Positions 23,593-34,767 of a DNA stretch of 64,000 bases are shown one piece after another; position 1 is the first letter of the stretch; each line of letters opens with the position of its first letter. This stretch comes from Cephalotus follicularis (taxonomy: Eukaryota; Streptophyta; Magnoliopsida; Oxalidales; Cephalotaceae). The translations under genes were made by a program, and so were the position numbers. The notes under the pieces are model-generated. The model did no database searches. It had not been told where the DNA came from and was given only the letters and a program-made list of their open reading frames with translations. The stretch covers positions 318,565 to 382,564 of the forward strand of contig BDDD01001809.1 of assembly GCA_001972305.1 (NCBI GenBank), given 5' to 3'.

Positions 23593-24492
23593 TGTAAGGA
23601 CCCAAATTTCCATGTAAGATATTAATTATGTTTGCTATTGTGTAATTGGCAGATATTTCAAGGGACCCATAGTATGACCCTACGCTCGGGGAGTACGGGG
23701 GTTCCGCTCCCCGGTGAGCGGACGGGGGGTCCCGCTGCCCGGACAGTGGGCGGGGGTTCAGGGGGCAGCGCCCCTAGAAGATTTTTTTTTTTAGCTAAGT
23801 GATAAGAAGGAAAACTGTCTAAAGCGTCGACAGTTCCACTTAAAGCGCCGACGCTTTGGTAGTAACGGTCGACGCTTAGACCCCTTCTATCTACGCTTTA
23901 AACCAGTGCAAGGGTAAATTGGATAAAGCACTCAAACCGCCGACGCTTTGGGATAAAGAGTCGACGCTTTGAATAACGGTCGATGTCCTAATTTTAAACG
24001 TCGTCGCGTTGAAGTTATGTGAGTCAGTTGACTTAAAGCGGCGACGCTTTGTGAGAAAGCGTCAGCGTTTTCATCAGGATTGAGGTGAAAAACTCAGGTA
24101 AAAGCCTTAAGCGCCGACGCTTAGAAAGAAAAGGTCGACACTTTAGCTACAGACAAAAGGTAGAATCTGACTTTTTGGCATTTTGTGAGTAAAATTCTTT
24201 AATTGGGGACACGTGGCAGGCCAGGGGAGGATTCTATAAGGTGTTATCTGGGGATGTAACAAGTATAAACACTTGGATTGGTTAAATTTTGTCACATGGG
24301 TTGCCAAGAGAGAGAATTGAGTGTGTGAGAGGGGGGAAGAAACTTACCCCATAAGCCATCCTTCTATTTAATGGCTAAGAGTGTTGAAACTCAGTAATTT
24401 CTGCTGAGAAAGAAAGTGTTCCTGCAGATAGTGAAGTGGAGAATTCGTGGAGAGCAAAAGAGAAAGGAATTCCATAGCAAAAGTAAGGAAAT
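23593..24492 (+). mobile_element. G4 LTR 5' part (duplication copy 1)
   Basis: First 900 bases of the G4 solo LTR, present because the tandem duplication ended inside that LTR. Preceded by AGTAG like the full copy at 25179. Includes the GC-rich island (about 23684-23775) and word array (23821-24144). Confidence 0.85.
23821..24144. repeat. TCGA/CCGACGC word array in G4 LTR, copy 1
   Basis: About twelve words: GTCGACAG, GCGCCGACGC, GTCGACGC, GCGGCGACGC and GTCGACAC, mostly followed by TTT or TTAG. Fourth word dialect in the window. Confidence 0.8.
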
Positions 24493-25178
24493 TCTCCCAT
24501 TTCCAAACCGGAACCTCCAAAGGTTGTAACAAACCACTAGCATGCTGGTGTTCAATCTTTACCTGCTGACAGATCAAACACTTCCCAACGTACTCAACAA
24601 CATCCTTTTTCATTCCATTCCACCAGAAATTCTTCTTCAAGTCCCTATACATTTTCGTAGAACCTGGATGTATAGAAAATGGAGAACTGTGTGCCTCCGA
24701 CAAAACAGCATCTCTGATAGAAGAATCTGACGGAACACACAACCGATTACCCAGCCATATCACACCATGCTCATCCATACGGAACTCTGATTGCTTACCC
24801 TTTTCAACATCCTGGACTAAGGCCGAAAGCTCACCATCGTCACTCTAAGCTGTCTTAATCCGAGATATAAGAGTAGGCTCAACATTCATCACATCAATAC
24901 TACCTTCAGAACCCCGAACATACAGATGCAATTCCATCCGCTCCATATCAGCTATCAACTGCGGCTGAGTAAGCAAAGCCGCTACACTGCCAGAACTCTT
25001 CCGACTAAGAGCATCAGCTACCACATTTGCTTTACCAGGATGGTACTGAATGTTCAGGTCATAGTCTTTCAGAAGTTCTAGCCATCTTCTCTGACGCATA
25101 TTCAACTCTTTCTGTGTAAAGATGTACTTGAGACTCTTATGATCGGTAAAGACGTCCCAAGTTTCTCCGTACAAGTAG
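24493..25178 (-). pseudogene. G3 RNase H end and integrase zinc domain, copy 2
   Basis: Duplicate of 22907-23592 with KDVVEY where copy 1 has KDVAEY. Integrase reading runs off at the duplication junction near 24493 into G4 LTR sequence. This copy is the one adjacent to the complete G4 solo LTR, so its RNase H connects with the short RNase H piece at 27564-27597. Confidence 0.88.
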
Positions 25179-25269
25179 TGTAAGGACCCAAATTTCCATG
25201 TAAGATATTAATTATGTTTGCTATTGTGTAATTGGCAGATATTTCAAGGGACCCATAGTATGACCCTAC

Positions 25270-25361
25270 GCTCGGGGAGTACGGGGGTTCCGCTCCCCGG
25301 TGAGCGGACGGGGGGTCCCGCTGCCCGGACAGTGGGCGGGGGTTCAGGGGGCAGCGCCCCT
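25270..25361. other. GC-rich, G-run island in G4 LTR
   Basis: Seven or more G runs of three to six bases within about 90 bases, plus inverted CTCCCC and GGGGAG, in otherwise AT-rich DNA. Duplicated at 23684-23775. May form a G-quadruplex. Confidence 0.55.
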
Positions 25362-25406
25362 AGAAGATTTTTTTTTTTAGCTAAGTGATAAGAAGGAAAA
25401 CTGTCT

Positions 25407-25730
25407 AAAGCGTCGACAGTTCCACTTAAAGCGCCGACGCTTTGGTAGTAACGGTCGACGCTTAGACCCCTTCTATCTACGCTTTAAACCAGTGCAAGGG
25501 TAAATTGGATAAAGCACTCAAACCGCCGACGCTTTGGGATAAAGAGTCGACGCTTTGAATAACGGTCGATGTCCTAATTTTAAACGTCGTCGCGTTGAAG
25601 TTATGTGAGTCAGTTGACTTAAAGCGGCGACGCTTTGTGAGAAAGCGTCAGCGTTTTCATCAGGATTGAGGTGAAAAACTCAGGTAAAAGCCTTAAGCGC
25701 CGACGCTTAGAAAGAAAAGGTCGACACTTT
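25407..25730. repeat. Word array in G4 LTR, copy 2
   Basis: Same words as 23821-24144, carried by the tandem duplication. Confidence 0.8.
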
Positions 25731-26788
25731 AGCTACAGACAAAAGGTAGAATCTGACTTTTTGGCATTTTGTGAGTAAAATTCTTTAATTGGGGACACGT
25801 GGCAGGCCAGGGGAGGATTCTATAAGGTGTTATCTGGGGATGTAACAAGTATAAACACTTGGATTGGTTAAATTTTGTCACATGGGTTGCCAAGAGAGAG
25901 AATTGAGTGTGTGAGAGGGGGGAAGAAACTTACCCCATAAGCCATCCTTCTATTTAATGGCTAAGAGTGTTGAAACTCAGTAATTTCTGCTGAGAAAGAA
26001 AGTGTTCCTGCAGATAGTGAAGTGGAGAATTCGTGGAGAGCAAAAGAGAAAGGAATTCCATAGCAAAAGTAAGGAAATTCTATACCCATTCATGTCAAAG
26101 CTTCCCCTGTTTTGTTCTTAATTTTACAGCAGATTCTTTTATTGATAACTTGTTCAATTCTCAATGGATTTTCAAATGGTTGGATGTTCTGGACACTTTA
26201 AGATGTCCTCTTTAAATGTTTTGTTTTGTATGTTCCAAGATTCTGTCGTTTTCGTAATGGAAATTCATGTTTTAATTTGCTGTTCAGGCACTATTTTATT
26301 TCTGGATTATGCAGTAGCTTCTTTAAATCATATCTTTCTCATTTATTGATGAAAAATTAAATTTTTGGATGTTTTGGAAACCTAAAGGTGTGTACTTTAA
26401 CAGTTATGTTTTATGAATCTCTAAATTCTATCGAATTTTTGGTGTAAAGCTATGTTTTCTTCTACTGTTCATGTCCTGTTTTCTTATGAAACCAGCCACT
26501 TTAAAAAAAATCATAGAGGATTCAATTCTCAACCAATTGTTATGATCTTGAGCTTTCTGAAATCTTAAAGATGTATACTTTAATGTTTATGTTTTGAGTT
26601 TTGTCTGAAATTGCTTATTTCTATATGAATTATCCGTTTTTGCAAAGTTGTGCAAAACTGTTTTCTAAAGGATTTTGAGTTAATTACTCAAACGAAAAGA
26701 AAAGTTTATGAATTGTAAAGGAAATGTTATGAATTGATTTTTATGAATGCTTTGAGCTGATCACTCAAAGTATATGATGAATGAACCG

Positions 26789-26810
26789 CCCTTGGATTGC
26801 GATCCAAGGG
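26789..26810. other. Hairpin CCCTTGGAT/ATCCAAGGG
   Basis: Perfect 9-base arms with loop TGCG, immediately before the 23-bp minisatellite. Confidence 0.6.
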
Positions 26811-26811
26811 G

Positions 26812-26923
26812 AATGGAGCGAAATGCTCAATGTTAATGGAGCGCAAGGCTCAATGTTAATGGAGCGAAAGGCTCAATGTTAATGGAGCGAAAGGCTCAAT
26901 GTTAATGGAGCGTAAAGTGCTCG
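26812..26923. repeat. 23-bp minisatellite in G4 LTR
   Basis: Four full units at 26812, 26835, 26858 and 26881, then a partial unit. Each has AATGGAGCGAAAGGCTCAAT, whose GAGC and GCTC can pair around a short loop. Confidence 0.88.
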
Positions 26924-27563
26924 CGGACATGCATGTGATGTAAGGATAGTAGTCGGGGAGTGCACAATGCCCCGGTGAAGTGGTGTAAAGGGTTCATTAT
27001 GGTTTTTATGACTTTCATGTTTACGAAATGATCTAGTTATGATATTAACTAGAAAAGTAATATGTTTTATGAAATGTTCTAGTTATATGTATGGACTAGA
27101 AAAATGTTATGTTGAAATGTGTTTAAACACCTTACTGAGCTATTTTGAGCTCATTCCTTTCAATGTTGTTTTCAAATAAAATGTTTTCAAAAAATGAATG
27201 AATGGAGATTGCGAGCTTAGAGGAAGCTCTTAAGAAGGAGTTTTTGAGAATGAAAGACTATGAAATGATGTTGCATTAATATTTTATTATGTAATAGGAA
27301 GAAAGTTTTTCCGCTGTAATGTAAAAGAATTATCCTGTGTAATGTAGACCTATGATATGGTTATGACATCTTTTTATAAGATGATTACGTGTAAAGATGA
27401 ATTGAAGATTATGTACGATTTTGCAAGACGTGAATTTATGATGTTATGTACTTTTAGAAAAGAGTACCTAAGGATGTAACGTTTCACACCCAATGTAACG
27501 CAACCGATCTTTGGAGTTCGCTTTGAGCTTAAAGTGGACTCGGGTCGGGGTCGTTACAAGTAG

Positions 27564-28285
27564 TGCCTCCAAATCTTTAACGCAAACACTACCGACGGTG
27601 CCATTCTGTAAGGTGCCTTAGATATAGGTGTCGCTCCGGGAATGAGTTCGACGGTAAACTCCACTTCCCGTTGCGGTGGCAAACCCGGTAACTCCTCTGG
27701 AAACACATCAGAAAATTCTCGCACCACAGGATAGTCTTCAAGGCGAGGCTCAACCTTTGAGACATCCTTCACAACAGCTAAGAAACCTTCCGCGTCCTTA
27801 GCTACCAACTTCCGAGCTTTCAGAGCAGATATCACTTTCACTTCTTTCCTCGGCTGTGAACCCTGAAAAACAAACTCAGGACTATTCACATCCCCAAACA
27901 GAACTCTTTAAGCATAGCAGTCGATCGTAGCTCGATGATGATCCAACCAGTTCATTCCCAAAATCATATCGAAGTCATACATATCGATAGGCAAAAGGTC
28001 CGCATCACGAACTCGATCATCGAAAACAAGAGGACAAGCATAAAAGCACTCAGATATCACAACAGAAGAACCCGTAGGGGTCGAAAGAACCAAAGCTGGA
28101 TCAAGCAACTGAGAAAACATCCCAAGATGCCGAACAAAAGACCTCGCTACAACCGAATGGGTCGATCCAGTATCATACAAAACATAAGCCCTACGGTTAC
28201 CAACATAAATAAAGCCCGAAATAGTACCTGGTGCGTTAGCTGCCTGCTGAGTCGTGAAAGCAAAGACACGACCTCTCACGTTGCA
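27564..28285 (-). pseudogene. G3 protease joined to RNase H (RT missing)
   Basis: The minus strand reads the aspartic protease (VLYDTGSTHSVVARSF, then MILGMNWLDHH) and an in-frame stop near 27908. The protease-RT linker follows (FPEELPGLPPQREVEF, PYRMAP) and then, in the same frame, VVFALKIWRHYL, which belongs to the end of RNase H. The whole RT (normally with its FIDD motif) is absent between PYRMAP and VVFALK, at about 27597. The join keeps frame. The element could not copy itself; whether it moved in trans is unknown. Confidence 0.88.
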
Positions 28286-29380
28286 CTATCCATGATCTGC
28301 ATAACTCCCCTTCCTTTCCTTTGCACGAGGGTCAGGACAATCCTTCACGAAGTGCCCTTTCTGTCCACACACAAAACAGGCCCCGATAGCCTTATAGCAT
28401 ACTCCCACTGGATGTTGTCTATCGCACACATCACATTTGGAAATCTGGACATCCGCAGCTCCCTGAGTCTGCCTTGGGTCATTACCGGGATATTGCTGTC
28501 CCCGGTAATCATTTCTCCTCCCACGCTTACCATTCCTATTCTTATTCTGTCCAGAACCTTGCCCCTGAGAATCACCTCTGTTTCTCTTTCTGTCAAACTC
28601 CTGTCGAGCTGCCTGGAAATCTAACCTTTCTAGCTCAATGTTCTTAGCCGCATTGGCCACTTTGAATACATCAGCAAACCTGGTGTTGATCAGTTTACCC
28701 CGAAACTGGTAGTGCAACTTCCACTTGAACTTTTCTGCCTGTTCCAAAGCTGTCCCTGCCGTAGAACCAGCAAAACCAGCAAGGCTAGTGAAACGGGTCA
28801 AGAACTCCATCACCGACTCTCCATCCTTCTGTCTGGTGTTGATAAATTCTCTGGCGTAAGCCTCCTTATCAGCAGTGGGAAAGTACTGCTGATAAAAGAC
28901 CTCGCAAAACTCAGACCAGGTCAAAGTCTCCGCATAGTTGCCACCCTTAGCCAAAACCACAGCTTTCCACCATTTCTGAGCATCACCCTCAAGCTTATAC
29001 ACAGCCAACTTAATCTTCCGTTCATCACTACAACCAAGCACATCAAAGATCTTGTCCATATTAGCAATCCAGTGCTCAGCTTCCACCGGAGTCACAGCTG
29101 AGCTGAAAGACTGTGGCCTCTGCTTCTGGAACCGCTCAAGCCAAACATAAGTGGGCGTAATAGTCCCGTTCCCAGCACCTCTTCCCAACTGGACATCAGC
29201 TGGAGCATCATTAGCAGCAACCGGCTCCCTACGGTCCTGATCCAGATTCTGTTCATTCAACACACATCGTATCTCCTGAGTGACTGCCTGTCGTACGAGC
29301 TCCTCCATGGTAGGCTCATTTCTGACTTCCTGAGCCTCAACGGGTGCAGTCCTCCGAGCAGCGTTCCTTGTACGTGCCAT
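28286..29380 (-). CDS. G3 gag (364 aa, intact frame)
   Basis: Structural capsid protein of the minus-strand G3 element. ATG at 29380 (MARTRNAARRTAP). Around residues 90-240 lies the Retrotrans_gag capsid region (WIANMDKIFDVL, KLEGDAQKWWKAV, SVMEFLTRFTSLA). A basic linker of Gln, Arg and Gly residues follows (about 270-310), then one divergent and one canonical CCHC knuckle (CDVCDRQHPVGVC; CFVCGQKGHFVKDC). It ends with TAG, and the downstream protease is in the same frame, so gag-pol was probably one frame originally. It is the only undamaged gag in the window; whether it is expressed is unknown. Confidence 0.9.
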   Translation of the reverse strand: MARTRNAARRTAPVEAQEVRNEPTMEELVRQAVTQEIRCVLNEQNLDQDRREPVAANDAPADVQLGRGAGNGTITPTYVWLERFQKQRPQSFSSAVTPVEAEHWIANMDKIFDVLGCSDERKIKLAVYKLEGDAQKWWKAVVLAKGGNYAETLTWSEFCEVFYQQYFPTADKEAYAREFINTRQKDGESVMEFLTRFTSLAGFAGSTAGTALEQAEKFKWKLHYQFRGKLINTRFADVFKVANAAKNIELERLDFQAARQEFDRKRNRGDSQGQGSGQNKNRNGKRGRRNDYRGQQYPGNDPRQTQGAADVQISKCDVCDRQHPVGVCYKAIGACFVCGQKGHFVKDCPDPRAKERKGSYADHG

Positions 29381-29533
29381 CTACGAAAAGGCGCTCAAAC
29401 ATAAAACATCACAAGGAACATAGCAGAAAACAGAAAACATATCAGAAAATCATAAGCGAAACAGCCTAACCCGGTGTCTACCCAATCTCACAGGTCAAAC
29501 CTAGTTAGGTCTTCTAAGGAAACAAAACCTATT

Positions 29534-29545
29534 TCTCTGATACCA
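29534..29545 (-). other. Primer-binding site of G3 element
   Basis: The minus strand reads TGGTATCAGAGA, complementary to the 3' end of plant initiator tRNA-Met, seven bases from the 5' LTR edge. Confidence 0.85.
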
Positions 29546-29552
29546 AAAATTC

Positions 29553-29797
29553 TGTAACACCCCCAGACGGCGGGAGTCGTCACAGGGTCATATCATAACA
29601 TAACTCAACTTAACAAATCTTAACAAATCATAAGTTTGCTTTATTAGCCAAAACAGCCGAAAACGTGGCAGTCTTATCAAAACATTAAAACTTAACATTT
29701 AACATATTAAGTAGTTGCAGAAAATTTCAAAACATAATTTAGTTCAAATTTAAAACATAAAACATAATAATCCATAGTTTGACCACTAAACATAACA
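29553..29797 (-). mobile_element. G3 5' LTR, truncated to 245 bp
   Basis: TGTAACACCCCCAGAC matches the edge of the LTR at 17894. Homology ends at CATAACA (29797), where LINE sequence starts without a TG/CA end or target copy: a deletion junction. Confidence 0.85.
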
Positions 29798-31085
29798 ACC
29801 TTTAGAATCACCTACCCCAACGATAACAACCTTGGCCTTCTCCCTAGTAGAAGCACTAACTGGATCCTTGTATGCTTGGATAGGACACACCCTTGTACTG
29901 TGGTCAAACACCTTGCAGTGATCACACACCACCGACTTCCAGCTATACTCCACTTTCACATCCACCACAGCCCCATTCGACCTTCTAACCTGGATGAAAC
30001 CAGGGAACTTGTTAGACGCCTCCATCTCCATACACACCCTTGCAAAGTTTATAATTTGCCTTCTCCCAGTGGCAGAATCCATGTGAATAGGCTTACCCAA
30101 AACACTCGCCAAGTGACTCAATCCTCTAGGCTTCTAGAATTCCAGTGGTATGTTCATCAGCTTAACCCACATGGGGGTGAAGCTACATTGACGAGGCGGC
30201 ATATCCCTCTCACAGAGCCTCAAAGCCAGATGAGCACCCCATACATCCCATGGGCCATTGTCTAGAATCCAGTTCCTAACCTCCCAATAGGCACATTTGA
30301 AAACATATATGCCATTTTCCACCGTATGGATTGAAAACGACCCTGCTTTAGCCTACTTCCTATTCAAGACTACCTGGAGATCCTTGAACGACATCTTCTT
30401 GCCAACACAAATCCCAACCAGGGCAAACTACCAATCTTTTGCACTTGCTTCCAAACCTCTTCGGGCAGCTCTGCGACATACTCACCCCCTACCATCACCT
30501 GTTTAATGTAAGATAACTTCAGCGACACCTGCTTGTTCTGATGGAAAAGCTATGCCCACTGCATGGGAGCTTCTGTAACGCTATCTCCACTTGCACTCCC
30601 CACCCCCTGCACCCCGACAGAAGGAAACACAGAAGCTGAAGCTATAGGGCTCCCCGAGTTAGAAACCCCCAACCTCGCGGGGGCTTGCAGAACTCCCACA
30701 GGAGACTCCAAAATCATGTCTCTGCTCATGACCGCCTGGTTTTCCACAGCCTTGGCAAGGGATTCTGCTTGATCCACGAAGCTCGCCACCCACGTGCTAC
30801 TTGTGGTATCTGAATCCAGGGACACCCGGATAGGGCTTAGTTGCGTCTCTGGCATAACAAATAGAAAAGACACGGACTCACCAGAGACAGCCTTGAAAGA
30901 AGACAGAGCAAGCTCCATGAGATCGATGAAAACGGATAGGTGGAGAGGTAGAGAGAATGGGAGAAGGCTAGGAGGGGCTGAGAGGCTGAAAGGAGGGAGG
31001 GGGGGTGTTTCAGAGGCGGGAAAGAACTCATGGTTTCATCAGTGCTTATTTTATAACAATGTTGTTAACAAGAAATTCTATAATA
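29798..31085 (-). pseudogene. LINE ORF1 fragment (DUF4283/CCHC type)
   Basis: Minus-strand piece of a plant L1-like ORF1, the RNA-binding protein of LINEs. From the right: an N-terminal Ser-rich region (from MELALSSF near 30918, frames broken near 30550), a DUF4283-like region (about 30140-30320: FKCAYWEVRNWIL, PWDVWGAHLALR), and a zinc knuckle C-x2-C-x4-H-x4-C (CDHCKVFDHSTRVC). It stops inside ORF1 at the G3 LTR junction, so no endonuclease, RT or poly(A) tail is left. Confidence 0.8.
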
Positions 31086-31830
31086 CCCATTGTTTTTTTT
31101 TTGCAAATTGTAAGCCCCTGATTTTATATGTACGAAATTTCATACATTTTTTTGTACTTATATGGTATCGTATGGTATTGTATGTACAGATGACATGGAT
31201 TGTATATGATACATACTATTTTCCACTTTTATGACTGTTTACGAGTATTGGGGGTTCAATCGAACCTGATCGTAGCTTTTGAGATTTTTACCTAAAGGAG
31301 GTATATCTGTATATAGGCGGTTCAATTCTTTCTATTCTCATTTCTACTTTCACTTTTAGAGAGTGTGTGTGTGATTTAGAGAGAGAGTGGTCAAACTAAA
31401 GGAAGGAAGGAATCTTTGGGATCATGGTAGAGTGTAGAACCTGAAGGGAGAAGTGGAACGAGGATTTAAACAACATATTCTCCATTCTCAACCAAATTGA
31501 GGTAGGTGTTACATATGCTTTGGATCCATGCTTTTTAAATGGACTGTATGGTTATGGATAGCTGTATGCATGCTAGATAGATGGAATAGGGTATTTGTTA
31601 CAGTTTAAACGGATTGATATGGAAATCTGAGAGATAATTGAGAGTTTTAGGTTTATAGTCCCCTCCAGATTTTTGGATTTCGAGTACGGATCTGAAGGGA
31701 TAAAGTTGTTTTTAACTTATTATCGACCTTAGGGGCATATAGCTAGCTTTGGATCGGATTTTAAAAGGATTTAAATGGCTTTTAAATGGATTTTACAGAC
31801 TATTTGATGAACTGCATGCTGCTATCAAAC

Positions 31831-32040
31831 CGTCAACGCTATGGCTATAGGCGTCGATGCTTTGATCGCGCAAACTGTCGACTCTTCCATGTAAAGAGTC
31901 GATGCTTAAGGTCCAAACCATCGACGCTTTCTTTAAAGCATCGATGCTTAGCACGCCTCGCCGTTTAAAGCATAATACCTTAACCGTCGATGCTTAGCAC
32001 CAAAGCAGTTGATGCTTTGGACGAAGCAGTTGACGCTTAG
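31831..32040. repeat. Word-C array in G2 LTR
   Basis: Nine or so copies such as CGTCAACGC, GTCGATGCTTT, CCATCGACGCTTT and AGTTGACGCTTAG. CGCTT after the core marks the G2 dialect. Confidence 0.8.
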
Positions 32041-33091
32041 CGCCCTCTTTTAACCAAATCACCCTGTTTTCATACGCAAATGTTTTTATCTTCAAATGGA
32101 TTCCATAAGAAGACTCCCTAAGGTCTTGTAGCCAATGGGAATCCTCTGTTAACACCTTTGATTTCCAAATCAAGTTTTAAAAAAAAGGGGGGGTTTTGTA
32201 GGTTTTCAAAAATGGTTAGGATAGCTTAATTAGGACATCTGAACGCAGATATGTTTTCATAACTTTGATAGGGACCAAGAAATGAAAAATGGTTTTGGAA
32301 AATAAATATGGAAACGGTTATGAAAAATGTTTACGAAAATAGTTTTGATGGATGGATCCCACGTGATCCTTTATATTAGGTCCCTATCATTTTTACAGTT
32401 ATACGGTTACGGGTTACGGGTATGGTACGACGATGTTTGATGGTTGTTATGGTTGAGACTTATCGGGATAATCCATTCATAATCTTCATTTCCGTCATGA
32501 AGAATTATGGATGTAGGCCGCATATTATGGTATCCTCCCTCTAGGGGTGACTCGAGCATCACCGCATTGTTGATGGATATGGTATGGCATGGTTACGGAC
32601 ATGGCCATAACTCGCAGAGATCTCTATTATGGACTGGTACCTTTGGGACTAGTATTACAGTACAACACGGATTATATGGCCGGTGTTATCCTATGCTCCA
32701 CACGGCTATGACACGGAGGGTGTATAGATGGTGGGTGTACTATCTTGGGCCGAAGAGGCAGAGGAGTACTTGACCCTACGGATTGATTGTCCCTATGGAT
32801 GGTTATGGATTGATTGACGGATTGACTGTAGAAATAGGGTGTACGGATTGTGACTATGTTGCTAGGACTAGCCATGTATACCACCGCTTAGGGACGATTT
32901 GTAATTTTTAATTAATGTATATTGTGCAGTTGATGAATAAAATATACATTAAACTGAGATTAAATATCTAATTATCATGTGAATTGTGGTTATTGATTTT
33001 TTTTGAAGGATTAATTGAAAGGAAATTGGACTAAATTGAAATGAATTGGGAGTTAATTGGAATACTTGGAAGGTCTAAAGTCTAACGCATA

Positions 33092-33209
33092 GATGTCGAT
33101 GCTAACAAAGGACGTCGACGCCTAGAGCTAGACATGTATTCGATATGTGTCAATCGAAAGAGAACTTGACGCTTAAACGTTGACGCCAAATGAGGACGTT
33201 GACGCCATG
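33092..33209. repeat. Word-B' array, block 1
   Basis: GTCGATGC, GTCGACGCC and GTTGACGCC copies about 190 bases from the LTR start, the usual G1 place. Confidence 0.75.
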
Positions 33210-33762
33210 AACCCAGAAAAGAGTTCAGATACGTGTCTGTTGCAAGTGAAGGAATGGCAAGAGTGTCCTCCAACTTGGACAGGTGCGATGCTCATGTTAA
33301 AGACATAGAGAACGTGTCAAACAATGAGGAATCCAACTGCATGTGACACCAATTGCCAACTGAAGAGGAAGCTTGGTGTCCTAAGCTCATGCAACCTGCA
33401 AACTGAGCAGAAACAAACAATGAGTTAATGTTAGAGAGAGAAGAGAAGGAAAATGGTGTAATCTTGAGTTAGAGGATTTCAGACGAATTTTGAGACTAAA
33501 ATCCTTTATATCAGAGGGTAGAGAGAGTGAAATGAGAGCTAGAAACATCTTAAAGAGAGAAATTCATCTAAAGTGAACTGAGTGGCATGTTAAGGGAATT
33601 GAATTGGAAATCGAACTTGAGGCTTGGATGTACTGGTAAGCTTATGTTAAACTCAACTACTGATATTATAGTTGTTAGTTATATATGCTGACTTGTGCAT
33701 GTATTTTATGTTAACATGCAACATAGAATGATTTTGGACTGTATATCCCGTGGTGTTTGATT

Positions 33763-34053
33763 TTTGTCGACGCTAATATGTACACGTTAACGCCTTACTG
33801 AGATAGTCAATAGTTTACTTCGTTGCGTTTGATTTTCATCGATGCCAATGCAGGATAACGTTGACGTTTAAAGTTACTGTCTTCGAAAACGTCGACGCTA
33901 ATAGGTCATGTTGACGCGTAAGGTTCCTACCTTAACACATCGACGCTAAAAAAGGAAATGTTAACGCTTAAGATTCCTACCTCAACGCGTTGACGTCTAA
34001 GTGAAACTTTGACGCCTATACACACGTCGACGCCTAAGTTAAACGTTGATGCC
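33763..34053. repeat. Word-B' array, block 2
   Basis: About twelve copies of GTCGACGC, GTTGACGCC, GTTAACGC and ATCGACGC, often followed by TAA or TAAGG. GTTGAC variants are common here. Confidence 0.8.
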
Positions 34054-34767
34054 ATACTGGAACAGTAGATAATTTTATCCTGTTTATGCTTGATTTCTTG
34101 AAATTGATTGAAGTGTTATTATGCATTGCATATCATACAAAATGATTACTGTCACAAAGTATTTCTCATAAATACTATTGTTTCAAGTGTTTTCTAGAAT
34201 TGTTCAAAGTGTTTTCCAAAATGTGGAAAGTGTTAAAATGATTGAAAGCGTTCAAGTGTTTTCTCTATAATGAGAACCCGTGATAAGTATTATTGTTCAA
34301 GTGTCTTACTGTTTTCCAAAGTGAATTAATGTTTTATCGATTTCTCTACCAAACAGAACTTGTTATATTACATCATATATATGTAATAGCATTGAATTGA
34401 TTGTGATTGAAGTGATGCTGATGGTTTAGTGATCGGAGTGTATCACTGACTACGGCGGTGAGCCTATGGGCCCGGAGTGTGGGCTAAAGCTTATACACCA
34501 AACTTATCTGCAATGCAGATCGTGAGTGAGTGATTGCCCGCCAAGTGCCGGCAATAGTGTTTACCTAGTCTATCATCATCAGAGTGCATGGTGGTAGTCA
34601 GGTGGTGCATTGGTTGGGCTAGGAGGTAGCACTAGATGACACCCACCAGTGGTCTTCGGACAAAGTGATTGATTGCTTGTACCCTTGTGTGGTATGATTG
34701 ATTTCTGAGTGAGTGTAGCCACATGGCATGATTGTTTATATATTGGCATATATATATATAAATGTTT

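Larger units (their letters stand above)
22907..24492. repeat. 1,586-bp tandem duplication, copy 1
   Basis: Matches 24493-26078 at a constant offset of 1,586. It contains the integrase N-terminal part and RNase H of the G3 element (minus) plus the first 900 bases of the G4 LTR (plus, from 23593). By eye I saw two clustered base differences between copies (near 23008 and 24594). Confidence 0.9.
25179..27558 (+). mobile_element. G4 solo LTR (2,380 bp)
   Basis: TGTAAGGACCC to GTCGTTACA with perfect target copies AGTAG at 25174-25178 and 27559-27563, inserted in the RNase H of the minus G3 element. It holds a GC-rich island, a word array, a 9-base-arm hairpin at 26789, a 23-bp minisatellite at 26812 and no coding region. 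No full G4 element is in the window. Confidence 0.92.

Noticed and set aside
27935..29101. Plus-strand frames of 229 and 129 codons
   Set aside because: Antisense of the intact G3 gag and protease, which carry clear knuckles and DTGS on the minus strand.
31250..31270. T-arm-like GGTTCAATCGAACC
   Set aside because: No acceptor stem, D arm or anticodon arm can be placed around it; it is a short inverted repeat in a G2 LTR.
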